The notes: generated from the letters alone by a model not told the origin. 64,000 bases of DNA from an uncultured Selenomonadales bacterium (GCA_947307055.1 CAMZHX010000002.1:62001-126000), one strand, 5' to 3'. Counted from the first letter of the stretch, positions 16,356-25,294 are shown. Made by a program: numbers and translations.

Positions 16356-17540
16356 TTGAATATCCATGAGTATCAGAGCAAAGCGATTCTGCGCGGCTAC
16401 GGCGTCAATGTCCCCGACGGCGGCGCGGCATTCACCGTAGAAGAGGCCGTCAAGCAAGCGCAAACTCTCGGCGCAGATGTTACTGTTGTCAAAGCGCAGA
16501 TTCATGCTGGCGGACGCGGTAAGGCTGGCGGCGTCAAACTTGCTCGCAATCTCAACGAGGTTCGCCAATACGCTGAAGAACTTTTAGGCAAAACGCTTGT
16601 CACGCACCAGACCGGCCCCGAAGGTAAAGTAGTTAAGCGTCTCTTGATTGAGGCCGGCTCGAATATCAAAAAGGAATATTACTTGAGCTTTGTTGTCGAC
16701 AGGGCAACGGCTTGCGTCGTGATGATGGGTTCGGAGGAAGGCGGCGTAGAAATTGAGAAAGTTGCAGCCGAGACCCCCGAAAAAATTTTCAAGGAGTATA
16801 TTGACCCCGCTATCGGACTTGCGCCCTTCCAAGCCACGCGCCTTGCCTACAAAATGAATTTCCCTAAGGAAGTCATTCGCAAAGTCACAAAGCTCATGAT
16901 TAACTTGCACCGCGCATTTGTCAAAAAGGATTGCTCGCTGGCCGAAATAAATCCTTTGGTCGTGACGGAGGAAAATGACGTTATCGCGCTCGACGCCAAA
17001 TTGAATTTCGATGACAGCGCGATTTATCGTCACCCCGATATTGAATCGATGCGCGACGAGACTGAGGAAGACCCTAAAGAACTTCACGCCGCCAAACTTG
17101 GTTTGAATTACGTCAATTTGGGCGGCGATGTCGCTTGCATGGTCAACGGCGCGGGCTTAGCTATGGCGACTGTTGATATTCTTAAACACTTCGGCGGCTC
17201 GCCCGCAAATTTCCTCGACGTCGGCGGCGATTCTACGCCCGAAAAAATCGCTGAAGCTTTCCAGATTATGTTGGAGGGCGGGCAGGCTAAAGGAATTTTC
17301 GTGAACATTTTCGGCGGCATAAATAAATGCGACCTCGTAGCGCAAGGGATTGTCGACGCGGCAAAAATCATTTCGCCCGACGGCAAATCGATTCCGGTAC
17401 CGGTCGTGGTGCGCCTCGAAGGTACGAATGTCGAGCGCGGCAGAGAAATTCTCAAAGAATCACCGATTGCCAATGTCATAATGGCCGAGACTATGGAGGG
17501 CGGCGCGGAGGAAATTGTTCGCCTAGTCAAGTCGGCTTAA
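16356..17540 (+). CDS. sucC: Succinyl-CoA ligase, beta subunit (ATP-grasp)
   Basis: The beta subunit carries the nucleotide-binding ATP-grasp domain and works only with the alpha subunit SucD. It begins [16 protein letters not shown] and shows [52 protein letters not shown] and the C-terminal [10 protein letters not shown]; 394 residues is normal. The start is TTG at 16356 after AGGAGGCG. The next gene is hemW, and no sucD is visible anywhere in the window. In succinate/propionate-forming anaerobes the enzyme can run in either direction; partner and direction cannot be told here. Confidence 0.9.
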   Translation: MNIHEYQSKAILRGYGVNVPDGGAAFTVEEAVKQAQTLGADVTVVKAQIHAGGRGKAGGVKLARNLNEVRQYAEELLGKTLVTHQTGPEGKVVKRLLIEAGSNIKKEYYLSFVVDRATACVVMMGSEEGGVEIEKVAAETPEKIFKEYIDPAIGLAPFQATRLAYKMNFPKEVIRKVTKLMINLHRAFVKKDCSLAEINPLVVTEENDVIALDAKLNFDDSAIYRHPDIESMRDETEEDPKELHAAKLGLNYVNLGGDVACMVNGAGLAMATVDILKHFGGSPANFLDVGGDSTPEKIAEAFQIMLEGGQAKGIFVNIFGGINKCDLVAQGIVDAAKIISPDGKSIPVPVVVRLEGTNVERGREILKESPIANVIMAETMEGGAEEIVRLVKSA

Positions 17541-17595
17541 AAAGTAGGCAGGAAAATTTCAATCCTTCCCGAAAAATTTCAGCGGGAGGGATTTT

Positions 17596-18696
17596 TTGAT
17601 TTACATTCACATTCCTTTTTGCCAACGAAAATGCAACTACTGCGCGTTCAATTCCAAAATTGCTGACAGCTCCGAGAAAAATTTTTACGTCGACGCGCTG
17701 ATTAAAGAAATTGCCTTGCGCGGTGATGATTCTGCGGTCGAGACGATTTACTTTGGCGGCGGCACTCCAACGACTTTGACTTTGAATCAGCTTGAAAAAA
17801 TTATCTGCGCGGTCGGGAAATATTTTTCAATCGACGAACGCGCCGAAATTACAATCGAGGCGAACCCCGGCACCGTCAACGAAAATTATCTGCGCGGGCT
17901 GAAGTCGCTAGGCTTTAACCGGTTGAGCTTGGGCGTTCAAAGTTTCGACGACGAACTTTTGAAAATTCTGGGCAGGATTCACGATTCACGAACGGCGATT
18001 GAGACCGTCGAGCTTGCTAAAAAATTTTTTGATAATGTCAGTGTCGATTTAATGTACAGCTTGCCGAACCAGACTTTGAAAAAACTTCGCCGCGACCTTG
18101 AGCAAATAAAATTGCTTGAGCCGCAACACGTTTCGATTTACGGCTTGGAGATTGAAGAGGGCACAGAATTTTTTGCTTTGAGCCGCGCAGGTAAATTGCC
18201 CTTGCCCGCCGAAAATACTTGCGCCGATATGTACGACCTCATCACCGCGACTTTGCCGACGCTCGGATTCAATCGCTACGAAATTAGCAACTTCGCAAAA
18301 AAAAATTTCGAGAGCCGTCACAATCGCGGCTACTGGACAGGCAAAAAATATTTCGGCTTCGGGGCGGGCGCACACAGTTTCGACGGCAAAACTCGCACCT
18401 CAAACACTCGCGACGTTGCAACCTATATCAAAAATAATGCCGCAATCGTCGAAGAGATTGTAACTCGTCAGGCGGCTATGGAAGAATTTTGCTTTCTAGG
18501 CTTGCGGCTCGTCGAAGGTATTTCCGCGCAGGACTTTAAGAAAAAATTCGGCGTGAAAATTTCTGACGTGTTCGGCTTCGTCATAGAAAAAAATTGTCGG
18601 CGCGGTTTGCTAAAACTCAACGGCGATAAAATTTCTCTGACGGAACGCGGCATGGCATTGGGCAATGAAGTCTTCGCGGATTTTCTACTTAACTAG
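17596..18696 (+). CDS. hemW: Radical SAM heme chaperone HemW-like protein
   Basis: Radical SAM protein of the coproporphyrinogen III oxidase-like family. The cluster motif CQRKCNYC (C9, C13, C16) is followed by AFN rather than the fourth cysteine of true HemN, which points to HemW (heme trafficking) instead of oxidase. Further signatures are YFGGGTPTTL, EANPGTV, RLSLGVQSFDDELLKILGRIH and FGAGAHSF. The TTG start at 17596 after GGGAGGGA gives IYIHIPFCQRKC directly. The length of 366 is normal. The secreted peptidase gene follows 12 bases later. Confidence 0.9.
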   Translation: MIYIHIPFCQRKCNYCAFNSKIADSSEKNFYVDALIKEIALRGDDSAVETIYFGGGTPTTLTLNQLEKIICAVGKYFSIDERAEITIEANPGTVNENYLRGLKSLGFNRLSLGVQSFDDELLKILGRIHDSRTAIETVELAKKFFDNVSVDLMYSLPNQTLKKLRRDLEQIKLLEPQHVSIYGLEIEEGTEFFALSRAGKLPLPAENTCADMYDLITATLPTLGFNRYEISNFAKKNFESRHNRGYWTGKKYFGFGAGAHSFDGKTRTSNTRDVATYIKNNAAIVEEIVTRQAAMEEFCFLGLRLVEGISAQDFKKKFGVKISDVFGFVIEKNCRRGLLKLNGDKISLTERGMALGNEVFADFLLN

Positions 18697-18708
18697 GAGG
18701 TTAATAAC

Positions 18709-19593
18709 ATGAGGATTTTAATTATGGCGATTGCGCTGGCTTTTGCGATGATTCAACCGGCAAGCGCGGCAATTTATCAACAAGGCATCGTTTACGTTAT
18801 TTACGAGGATAACGTAATCAAGAACAAAGCCGACGTAAATTCAAACGACGTGCCCGATATTGTCGAGGACGTTGCCACGCAGGTTAATGCCGCTCGCGAA
18901 GCATTTGCCGCGTTCAATTTCCCCGACCCGCTCCAATCCGAACGCTATAAAAATGTTACGTCGATTGAAATTGACATCGAGGACAAGGCGATTATGAAAA
19001 ATAACGGGATAGCCTATGGTAGCGCGCGTAAGTCAAAGCATAATTCCGGCGAACGCGCATTGCACATAAAAGTTGCCAACACGGTCGACCCCCATAAAAA
19101 CCCGACGCCTACTCATGAATATTTTCATTTAGTTCAATATGGCACGACGTATTTTAAGAACGGCTGGTTTTTGGAGGGGACGGCAATTTGGTCGCAAGAT
19201 GCCGTCTCGAAGGTGCAAAATTATCCCGACGGTAAAGACATCCCTTCTCAGTTGAACAGCAAAGCAAAAGAGCAGGAAATTGTTAAAAGCAAATCTGGTT
19301 CGGTGCATGTCTTTTGGAGCCCCTTGACGGTGAACTTGCAGGACAAGGCGACGATACCCGACGAACTTTTGAAAAAATACAGATACACGGACGGCTCGGA
19401 AGTGTTTCATGACAACGTAATTTACGGGCCGAATGTTATACGCGAAGTGTTACTGACAATGAAAAGAAAAGAGGAAGTTGCAGCGATACCTTTCGGCGGA
19501 ATAAAAGAGTGGCGTAAAAACGGGCGGCGCGATGAACGTAACAATTCGGTCATAATGGATTGCGTGCGCGAAGTTTACAATTCTAAAAAATGA
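18709..19593 (+). CDS. Secreted zinc metallopeptidase of gluzincin type (unclassified)
   Basis: A Sec signal peptide is evident (RILIMAIALAFAMIQPASA, cleavage after ASA). The mature part has HEYFH in THEYFHLVQYG at about residue 128, a perfect HExxH zinc motif, and about 20 residues later GWFLEGTAIWSQD, whose glutamate could be the third zinc ligand, as in gluzincins. No specific MEROPS family is recognised; it could belong to uncharacterised secreted DUF peptidases. AGGAGG precedes the ATG. It overlaps yigZ by four bases, an unusual pairing of a secreted and a cytosolic protein. Confidence 0.65.
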   Translation: MRILIMAIALAFAMIQPASAAIYQQGIVYVIYEDNVIKNKADVNSNDVPDIVEDVATQVNAAREAFAAFNFPDPLQSERYKNVTSIEIDIEDKAIMKNNGIAYGSARKSKHNSGERALHIKVANTVDPHKNPTPTHEYFHLVQYGTTYFKNGWFLEGTAIWSQDAVSKVQNYPDGKDIPSQLNSKAKEQEIVKSKSGSVHVFWSPLTVNLQDKATIPDELLKKYRYTDGSEVFHDNVIYGPNVIREVLLTMKRKEEVAAIPFGGIKEWRKNGRRDERNNSVIMDCVREVYNSKK

Positions 19594-20234
19594 TGACGAC
19601 TAATTTCAAAACGGTTGCAGACGGAGAAATTTTTTCAGCGGCTTACGAGGTCAATAAGTCAAAATTTTTAGCGCATGTCAGTCACGTCGAGACGGAAGAG
19701 GCTGCTCGCGACTTTGTGCAGACGATTCGCAAAAAATATTTCGACGCAACGCATAATTGTTCGGCGTGGGTACTTGGTGAGCGCGGCGATAAACAAAAAT
19801 CAAATGACGACGGCGAACCGGGCGGCACTGCCGGCAATCCGATTCTTGAGGCGATTAAGAAAAACGAGCTGACAAATTGCGCAATCGTCGTAACGCGCTA
19901 TTTCGGCGGGATAAAGTTGGGCGCGGGCGGTCTAATCAGAGCCTACTCGCATACCGCCGCGCTCGGACTCGCCGCCGCTAAAATTGTGCAGATAACTCTG
20001 TTCAAAAAAATTTCCCTGACGCTCGAATATAATTTCCTGGCGACCGTCGAAAATTATCTGCGCAATAAAAAAATCCGCGTCGCCAATTCAGATTATGCTG
20101 ACGTCGTGACGCTGGAAGTTTTACTTTTGCCCGCGCAGGTCGAAACTTTTTTGACGGAGCTAAACGACTTGACCGCCGCAAATTTTTTACATGAAGAGCT
20201 CGGAGAAATTCTCCTGCCGCTCGAAATAAATTGA
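19590..20234 (+). CDS. yigZ: YigZ/IMPACT family protein
   Basis: Cytoplasmic protein related to eukaryotic IMPACT. Signatures are YEVNKSKFLAHVSHVETEEAARDF, ATHNCSAWVLGE, SNDDGEPGGTAGNPIL and the highly conserved VVTRYFGGIKLGAGGLIRAY; the C-terminal ferredoxin-like DUF1949 domain is shorter in conservation. The length is 214. It may modulate translation or act on a nucleotide, but its biochemical role is unsettled. The ATG overlaps the previous stop (ATGA). Confidence 0.9.
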   Translation: MMTTNFKTVADGEIFSAAYEVNKSKFLAHVSHVETEEAARDFVQTIRKKYFDATHNCSAWVLGERGDKQKSNDDGEPGGTAGNPILEAIKKNELTNCAIVVTRYFGGIKLGAGGLIRAYSHTAALGLAAAKIVQITLFKKISLTLEYNFLATVENYLRNKKIRVANSDYADVVTLEVLLLPAQVETFLTELNDLTAANFLHEELGEILLPLEIN

Positions 20235-20251
20235 TTAAGGAGCTGTTTATT

Positions 20252-21142
20252 ATGAAAGTTCGCAAAGCCGTAATCCCTGCCGCAGGTCTGGGCACAAGAT
20301 TTTTGCCCGCGACGAAGTCTCAACCAAAAGAAATGTTGCCAATCGTCGACAAGCCCACAATCCAATACATAATCGAGGAGGCGGCCGCCGCCGGCGTCGA
20401 AGATATAATCGTCGTGACGGGGCGCAATAAGCGTTCTATTGAAGACCACTTCGACCGCTCGATTGAACTTGAATTGGAGCTTGAGCGCACGGGCAAAGAA
20501 AAAATTCTGCAGATGGTCAAGGCAATCCCCGCGATAGCCAACATTCATTTTATCCGGCAAAAACAACCGCTCGGACTTGGTCACGCGGTCTTGACGGCAA
20601 GTCATTTTATCGGCGACGAACCTTTTGCCGTTCTGCTCGGTGATGATGTCGTCGTCTCGAAAAAACCCGTCCTTCAACAAATGGTCGAGGTCTTCAACGA
20701 ATATAAAACTTCGATTTTGGGCGTGCAGGAAGTTGCAGAAGAAGCCGTTCACAAATACGGCATAGTCGATTGCAAGCACGTTGACGAGGGCATTTTCAAA
20801 GTCAAAGATTTGGTCGAGAAACCTGCGCTTGAGGCGGCTCCTAGTCGCATTGCGATTTTAGGCAGATACATTTTGACGCCGGCAATTTTTTCCTATCTTG
20901 AGACGCAAGAACCTGGCGCGGGCGGAGAAATTCAGTTGACGGACGGGCTTAAGCGGCTTGCAAAAGATGAGGCGATGTACGCTTACATTTTCAAGGGGCA
21001 CCGCTACGATGTTGGGACGAAAATGGGATTTTTGCAGGCGAATATCGAATTTGCCCTGCGCAATCCCGAAACCGCCAACGACTTGAAAACTTATCTCGAC
21101 GCGCTTCACGAGAACATGGAGACTATGCTTGACTATGATTGA
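20252..21142 (+). CDS. galU: UTP-glucose-1-phosphate uridylyltransferase
   Basis: Makes UDP-glucose from UTP and glucose-1-phosphate for envelope polysaccharides. It starts KVRKAVIPAAGLGTRFLPATKSQPKEM, the nucleotidyltransferase signature with the GxGTRxLPxTK loop, and has VEKP and DVGTKMGFLQANIE near the C-terminus. The ATG at 20252 follows AAGGAG; an upstream TTG at 20231 would place the ribosome binding site inside the gene. 296 residues is normal. The stop overlaps the start of the ammonia-lyase gene. Confidence 0.95.
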   Translation: MKVRKAVIPAAGLGTRFLPATKSQPKEMLPIVDKPTIQYIIEEAAAAGVEDIIVVTGRNKRSIEDHFDRSIELELELERTGKEKILQMVKAIPAIANIHFIRQKQPLGLGHAVLTASHFIGDEPFAVLLGDDVVVSKKPVLQQMVEVFNEYKTSILGVQEVAEEAVHKYGIVDCKHVDEGIFKVKDLVEKPALEAAPSRIAILGRYILTPAIFSYLETQEPGAGGEIQLTDGLKRLAKDEAMYAYIFKGHRYDVGTKMGFLQANIEFALRNPETANDLKTYLDALHENMETMLDYD

Positions 21143-22262
21143 AATTATTCGGAATAACAATCGCGGCGGAGATGTCGACACGTCAGCCTACTCCTTCGCC
21201 GCGACTGAAAATATTCGCAAGTTGCATAAGTCGCTTGACGCTTACAAAGTTACGCCGCTTGTCGAGCTGAAAAATTTTAAGGGCGTCCGCTCGGTTTTGA
21301 TTAAGGACGAGGCGCAACGTTTCGGGCTCAAGGCGTTTAAAGGGCTCGGCGGAATTTGGGCGATTTATACTGTTATCAGTCGCGAACTCGGCTTGAATAA
21401 TCCGCCGCTCGAAGAAATTTTCAAACACCGCGACGAGCTCGCCAAAATGACTTTCATAACAACGACCGACGGTAATCACGGCAAGGGGGTAAGTTGGGCG
21501 GCGGGGCTGTTCGGTTGCAAATCCTACGTCTACATGCCAAAGGGCACCGTCGAGGTCAGGGCGCAAGCTATTCGCGACGCAGGCTCGGCGACCGTCGAAA
21601 TTACCGACATGCTTTATGATGATTGCGTCAAGTTCACAGCGGAGCTTGCCGCGAAAAATCATTGGCATTTGATTCAAGATACGTCTTGGGAAGGTTACGA
21701 AGACATTCCCGCGCAGATTATGCTTGGATATTCCACGCTGGCTTACGAGGCATTGGAGCAGATGAACTATCAGCGACCGACACATATTTTCCTGCAAGCG
21801 GGCGTAGGGTCAATGGCGGGCGCGATTGCCGCAGTGTTCGCCGAAGTTTTCAAGGACAAGCCGCCGCGAGTTACAATCGTTGAGCCGACCGAAGTCGCTT
21901 GCTTTTACGAGACGATGCGAATTGGCGACGGGAAAATTCACGCGACGACGGGCAATAGTCAGACGATGATGGCGGGCCTGAATTGCGCGACGCCTTGCGA
22001 GTTGGCTTGGAAAATTTTGCGCAGGTATGCTGCAGACGCCGCGACGATTTCTGATGACGTTGCCGTCGAAGCTATGCGCGAACTTGCTAGGCAGAAAATT
22101 ATTTCGGGGGAATCGGGCTGTGCGGGCTTTGCTTTGGCTAACGCCGCGCTTGATTCGGACGAATTGCGCCGCGCCCTCAAACTCGACGACCACTCAATTA
22201 TTTTTGTCATAAACACGAAGGGCGATACCGACCCCAGCAATTATAAAAGGTGGATAGGTTAA
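21135..22262 (+). CDS. dpaL: Diaminopropionate ammonia-lyase
   Basis: PLP fold-type II enzyme converting 2,3-diaminopropionate to pyruvate and two ammonia. Signatures are RFGLKAFKGLGG with the PLP lysine, TTTDGNHGKGVSWAA, YMPKGTVEVRAQAIRDAGA-like region, QDTSWEGYEDIP, LQAGVGSMAGAIAA and SGESGCAGFA. The ATG at 21135 is used; a TTG at 21129 is two codons earlier. The final codons (KRWIG) run into an octamer repeat. The downstream TAXI lipoprotein and glutamate symporter suggest an amino-acid uptake and catabolism group. Confidence 0.9.
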   Translation: MIEIIRNNNRGGDVDTSAYSFAATENIRKLHKSLDAYKVTPLVELKNFKGVRSVLIKDEAQRFGLKAFKGLGGIWAIYTVISRELGLNNPPLEEIFKHRDELAKMTFITTTDGNHGKGVSWAAGLFGCKSYVYMPKGTVEVRAQAIRDAGSATVEITDMLYDDCVKFTAELAAKNHWHLIQDTSWEGYEDIPAQIMLGYSTLAYEALEQMNYQRPTHIFLQAGVGSMAGAIAAVFAEVFKDKPPRVTIVEPTEVACFYETMRIGDGKIHATTGNSQTMMAGLNCATPCELAWKILRRYAADAATISDDVAVEAMRELARQKIISGESGCAGFALANAALDSDELRRALKLDDHSIIFVINTKGDTDPSNYKRWIG

Positions 22263-22318
22263 TAGGTGGATAGGTGGATAGTCTAACAACCTAACCACCT
22301 AACCACCTAACCACCTAA
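22249..22318. repeat. Inverted octamer repeat (GGTGGATA / CCACCTAA) after dpaL
   Basis: Three GGTGGATA units face four CCACCTAA units, giving a hairpin directly before AGGAG of the TAXI gene. The first unit encodes the dpaL C-terminus. The period is eight here instead of seven, but the design is the same as at 6721 and 16262. Confidence 0.75.
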
Positions 22319-22333
22319 AAAGGAGATTTCATC

Positions 22334-23338
22334 ATGAAGGCTTTCAAACTCTTACTGCTCCTGCCGATAATCGCGCTGATTGTCGGCTGCGGCGGCGGCG
22401 AAAAATCTGCCGGCAACGCCGTACGTTTCGGCACGGGCGGCACCGGCGGCATGTACTACGCTTACGGCTCCGAGCTTGCCAAGTTGATTCAAGCCGAGAA
22501 CAAAGGCCACGCGCTCGACGTAAAGACTACCGCAGGTTCCGCCGCTAACCTAAGACTTTTGCGCGAAAAATTCCTCGACGTCGCGATTGTCCAAAGCGAC
22601 ACCCTCTCCAACGCCATTAACGGTCGCGGAGTATTCGCGGCGGCAGGACCCGGCGTCGGCTATGCGGCTGTCGCAGGTCTTTACACCGAAGCTTGTCAAA
22701 TTATCGTCGCGAAAAATTCGGGCATTATGGAAGTCGGCGACCTTGTCGGCAAAAGAGTTTCGGTCGGCGAGCGCGAATCGGGCGTCCTGCAGGATGCCGA
22801 ACAAATTTTAATGTCGCACGGCTTGACTTTCGAGATGTTGGAGCCGAGTTATTTATCATTCTCCGATTCGGCGGCGGCTTTAGCTAAAGGGCAAATCGAC
22901 GCGTTCTTCATCACGGCGGGCGCACCTACTGCGGCTATCGCTGACCTCGCCACAAAAAAGGAAATTCAACTTCTGTCAATCGCTCCAGACGTTCAGAACA
23001 ATATGATGAAACTTTACAAGGGCTACACGCGCTGCACGATTCCCGCCAACACCTACGCCGGTCAGACTGAAGACGTTTCGACAATCGGCGTTAAAGCGGT
23101 TTTGGTCGCGAGCACCGATTTAAAGGACGACGAAGTTTCTTACCTTACCGAATTTGTTTTCAAGAATGCCGATAAGCTTCCGCACAACATGAGCGATAAG
23201 CTTACGAATGAATATGCCGTGCAGGATATTCCGTCGAGTTTTCATGCTGGCGCGGCGAAATTTTATGAGGCGCAGGGCGTCAAGGTCAATGTTTACAGCG
23301 GCAAATCTAGCGAGGGCGTCAAAGCCAGTCAAGACTAA
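22334..23338 (+). CDS. TAXI-family TRAP transporter solute-binding lipoprotein
   Basis: Extracytoplasmic substrate-binding protein of the TAXI subgroup. A lipoprotein signal peptide ends at LIVGC (lipobox, Cys at about residue 19). The mature part begins with the diagnostic VRFGTGGTGGMYYAYGSELAKLI and has TTAGSAANLRLL, VAIVQSDTL and a C-terminal domain with DAFFITAGAP. TAXI proteins usually sit beside a fused TRAP permease; none is here. The next gene instead encodes the sodium/glutamate symporter GltS. Glutamate and glutamine are known ligands of a characterised TAXI protein from Thermus, so glutamate is a reasonable guess. Confidence 0.88.
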   Translation: MKAFKLLLLLPIIALIVGCGGGEKSAGNAVRFGTGGTGGMYYAYGSELAKLIQAENKGHALDVKTTAGSAANLRLLREKFLDVAIVQSDTLSNAINGRGVFAAAGPGVGYAAVAGLYTEACQIIVAKNSGIMEVGDLVGKRVSVGERESGVLQDAEQILMSHGLTFEMLEPSYLSFSDSAAALAKGQIDAFFITAGAPTAAIADLATKKEIQLLSIAPDVQNNMMKLYKGYTRCTIPANTYAGQTEDVSTIGVKAVLVASTDLKDDEVSYLTEFVFKNADKLPHNMSDKLTNEYAVQDIPSSFHAGAAKFYEAQGVKVNVYSGKSSEGVKASQD

Positions 23339-23345
23339 CCCCTAC

Positions 23346-23385
23346 TTGTCCCATTTCCCATTTCCCATTTCCCTTAGAAAGGAAG
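23346..23385. repeat. CCCATTT heptamer tandem before gltS
   Basis: Three to four perfect TCCCATT units in tandem, ending at the ribosome binding site of gltS (AAAGGAAGTGA). Same family as 14134 and 42434; no inverted partner is visible here. Confidence 0.7.
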
Positions 23386-23392
23386 TGATTTT

Positions 23393-24583
23393 ATGTTTAC
23401 GCTCGAATTCAACATGTATCAAACGTTGGCGATAGCGGTCGTCATGCTCTACGTCGGCACCCTGCTAAAAAGACGTATCCAATTTCTCGAAACATTCTGT
23501 ATCCCGTCGCCGGTCGTAGGCGGTCTGCTCTTCGCTATTATCAGCTGTTTTCTTTATGTATCAGGCATTATCGGTTTTGCATTCGACGAGACGTTGAAGA
23601 CGGTTTGCATGGTCGCGTTCTTTACGTCGGTCGGCTTTCAAGCGAACGTAAAAGTTTTGAAGACGGGCGGCGTTAGTCTGCTGATTTTCTTAGGCTGTGT
23701 CTGCGCGCTGATTTTCTTTCAAAATATTTTAGCGGTTGCGCTGTCAAACGTCTTGAACATCAGCCCGTTTATCGGACTTTGCACGGGTTCAATTTCTATG
23801 GTTGGCGGTCACGGCACGGCGGGAGCATTCGGACCTGTCCTTGAAGACTTAGGGCTTGTCGGAGCTACGACGCTTTGCACGGCGGCGGCGACGTTCGGAT
23901 TAGTTGCGGGTTCTTTAATGGGCGGGCCTTTAGGCAGAAGATTGATTTTGGGCAAAGACTTATTAAAGACGGCAGTCAAAGCAGACGAAACACCGCTTGT
24001 CGAGGAAGAAAAGAAACACGAACGTTCGGTGAGCATGTACGCGCCGGCGGCTTATCAACTCGCGTTAGCAATGGGTATTGGGACGGTCGTATCAATGCTT
24101 TTGTCGAAAACGGGTATGACGTTTCCGATATATATCGGCGCAATGATAGTGGCAGCGATTATGCGCAACTGGAGCGAATTTACCGGCGCGTTCACAGTTC
24201 ACATCGGCGAGATAAATGACATTGGCGGCATATGCCTATCGTTATTCTTGGGCATCGCGATGATAACGTTAAAACTTTGGCAGCTGGCCGAACTTGCATT
24301 GCCGTTAGTCGTGTTATTGGTCGGGCAGACAGTTTTAATGTTCCTGTTCGCGTATCTGGTGATTTTCAACGTGTTAGGGCGAGACTACGACGCGGCGATA
24401 TTATCGGCGGGCAGTTGTGGCTTTGGCATGGGGGCGACCCCTAACGCTATGGCGAATATGCAAGTTCTTACTGCTAAATTCGCGCCGTCGGTCAAAGCTT
24501 ATATTTTAGTTCCGATTGTCGGTTCCATGTTCGCCGATTTCATCAACAGCTTGACGATTACATTTTTCATAAACTTTATCTAA
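23393..24583 (+). CDS. gltS: Sodium/glutamate symporter
   Basis: Inner-membrane secondary transporter of 396 residues with about ten to twelve hydrophobic segments. The paired re-entrant signatures GSISMVGGHGTAGAFGPVLED and GSCGFGMGATPNAMANMQ are diagnostic of GltS, which imports glutamate with sodium. The ATG at 23393 has AAAGGAAG upstream; Met at codon 8 is an alternative. It probably forms one transcript with the TAXI lipoprotein and the following small gene. Confidence 0.92.
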   Translation: MFTLEFNMYQTLAIAVVMLYVGTLLKRRIQFLETFCIPSPVVGGLLFAIISCFLYVSGIIGFAFDETLKTVCMVAFFTSVGFQANVKVLKTGGVSLLIFLGCVCALIFFQNILAVALSNVLNISPFIGLCTGSISMVGGHGTAGAFGPVLEDLGLVGATTLCTAAATFGLVAGSLMGGPLGRRLILGKDLLKTAVKADETPLVEEEKKHERSVSMYAPAAYQLALAMGIGTVVSMLLSKTGMTFPIYIGAMIVAAIMRNWSEFTGAFTVHIGEINDIGGICLSLFLGIAMITLKLWQLAELALPLVVLLVGQTVLMFLFAYLVIFNVLGRDYDAAILSAGSCGFGMGATPNAMANMQVLTAKFAPSVKAYILVPIVGSMFADFINSLTITFFINFI

Positions 24584-24600
24584 GGAAGGAAGTTTTATAA

Positions 24601-24846
24601 TTGTTTGACAGAGGAATGAGCAACGAGCAATTCAACTCGCACCTTGAGACTTTAGCGAAACTTATCGAGAAAACAGCCACGACAGTTGAGGAGGCCGCGC
24701 AGATTGTTCGCGACGCCAAAATTGACACGACTAAGGAAGAGCATGTTAATATGGCTTTGAACTTCGCGGCGGAGAATTTAGCTTTGCCTGAAGTGCACGT
24801 CGAAGAGAAACTCAAAGAGGAAATCGAGAAGCACAAAGACTTTTAA
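24601..24846 (+). CDS. Small acidic helical protein, unknown function
   Basis: 81 residues, predicted largely alpha-helical with heptad-like spacing (NSHLETLAKLIEKTATTVEEAAQIVRD) and a charged C-terminus (EEKLKEEIEKHKDF). There is no signal peptide or membrane span. TTG at 24601 is preceded by AAGGAAG at proper distance; ATG at 24616 lacks this. It is 17 bases after gltS and before a terminator, so it is the last gene of the operon. No family is recognised. Confidence 0.6.
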   Translation: MFDRGMSNEQFNSHLETLAKLIEKTATTVEEAAQIVRDAKIDTTKEEHVNMALNFAAENLALPEVHVEEKLKEEIEKHKDF

Positions 24847-24869
24847 AAGCAATTAGCAATTAGGAATGA

Positions 24870-24907
24870 AAAATCCCTCAGCGATTTTGCTGGGGGATAA
24901 TTTTTTT
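24870..24907 (+). terminator. Intrinsic terminator of the gltS operon
   Basis: Stem TCCCTCAGC / GCTGGGGGA with loop GATTTT followed by a T-rich run. The stem is preceded by an AATTAGCAATTAGGAATGA unit of the heptamer repeat family. Confidence 0.85.
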
Positions 24908-24918
24908 GTCAGCGTATC

Positions 24919-25230
24919 TTACATGCTATCATAGTTGACGAATTGATAGCCTTGCCTCTGCCATTTGTTTTTGAAAGTCTCTGCTTGCGCCGCCGAAATC
25001 TCGAATTTGCCATTGGAAGAATCTTTCATTTTGTTAACGTTTAAGGTTTTGCCTTCCGTGAAAAGCTCCTCGACGCCGCGCTTAGTCAAGCTGTAATTCG
25101 ACTTGACGCCGATAAAACTTTTGCCATTAAGTCCTATAGTTTCCTTAAAGTAAATGTAGCCGCCGCCGCCCGTGACATCGTCAAGTTCATCGTCCGACAT
25201 GATTTCATCTTTCAAAATTTCCTTCGACAT
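24919..25230 (-). CDS. GG-leader exported peptide (bacteriocin-type signal), 103 residues
   Basis: The N-terminus SKEILKDEIMSDDELDDVTGG is a double-glycine leader closely similar to that of the gene at 60630 (EILKDEIM, acidic residues, GG). Such leaders are cleaved by peptidase-containing ABC exporters. The mature part of about 80 residues (starting GGYIYFKETIGLNGK) has no cysteine and no membrane span, so it is not an obvious lanthipeptide or pore-former. The ATG at 25230 has GGAGG upstream. A promoter with TGTAAC lies at 25266-25292. No exporter or modification enzyme is adjacent. Confidence 0.65.
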   Translation of the reverse strand: MSKEILKDEIMSDDELDDVTGGGGYIYFKETIGLNGKSFIGVKSNYSLTKRGVEELFTEGKTLNVNKMKDSSNGKFEISAAQAETFKNKWQRQGYQFVNYDSM

Positions 25231-25265
25231 AGTTATCAGCCTCCAGTTTTATTTCATATTCATTG

Positions 25266-25292
25266 TACCATAATTTGTCAAGTTTTGTTACA
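25266..25292 (-). promoter_or_regulatory. TGTAAC-type promoter of the GG-leader gene
   Basis: On the reverse strand TGTAAC (25287-25292) is followed after 17 bases by GGTACAAT. This resembles, less perfectly, the TGTAAC-N16-CGTATAA elements at 60157, 60474 and 61072. A TTGACA-17-TATGAA overlaps it and is an alternative housekeeping promoter. Confidence 0.4.
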
Positions 25293-25294
25293 CG

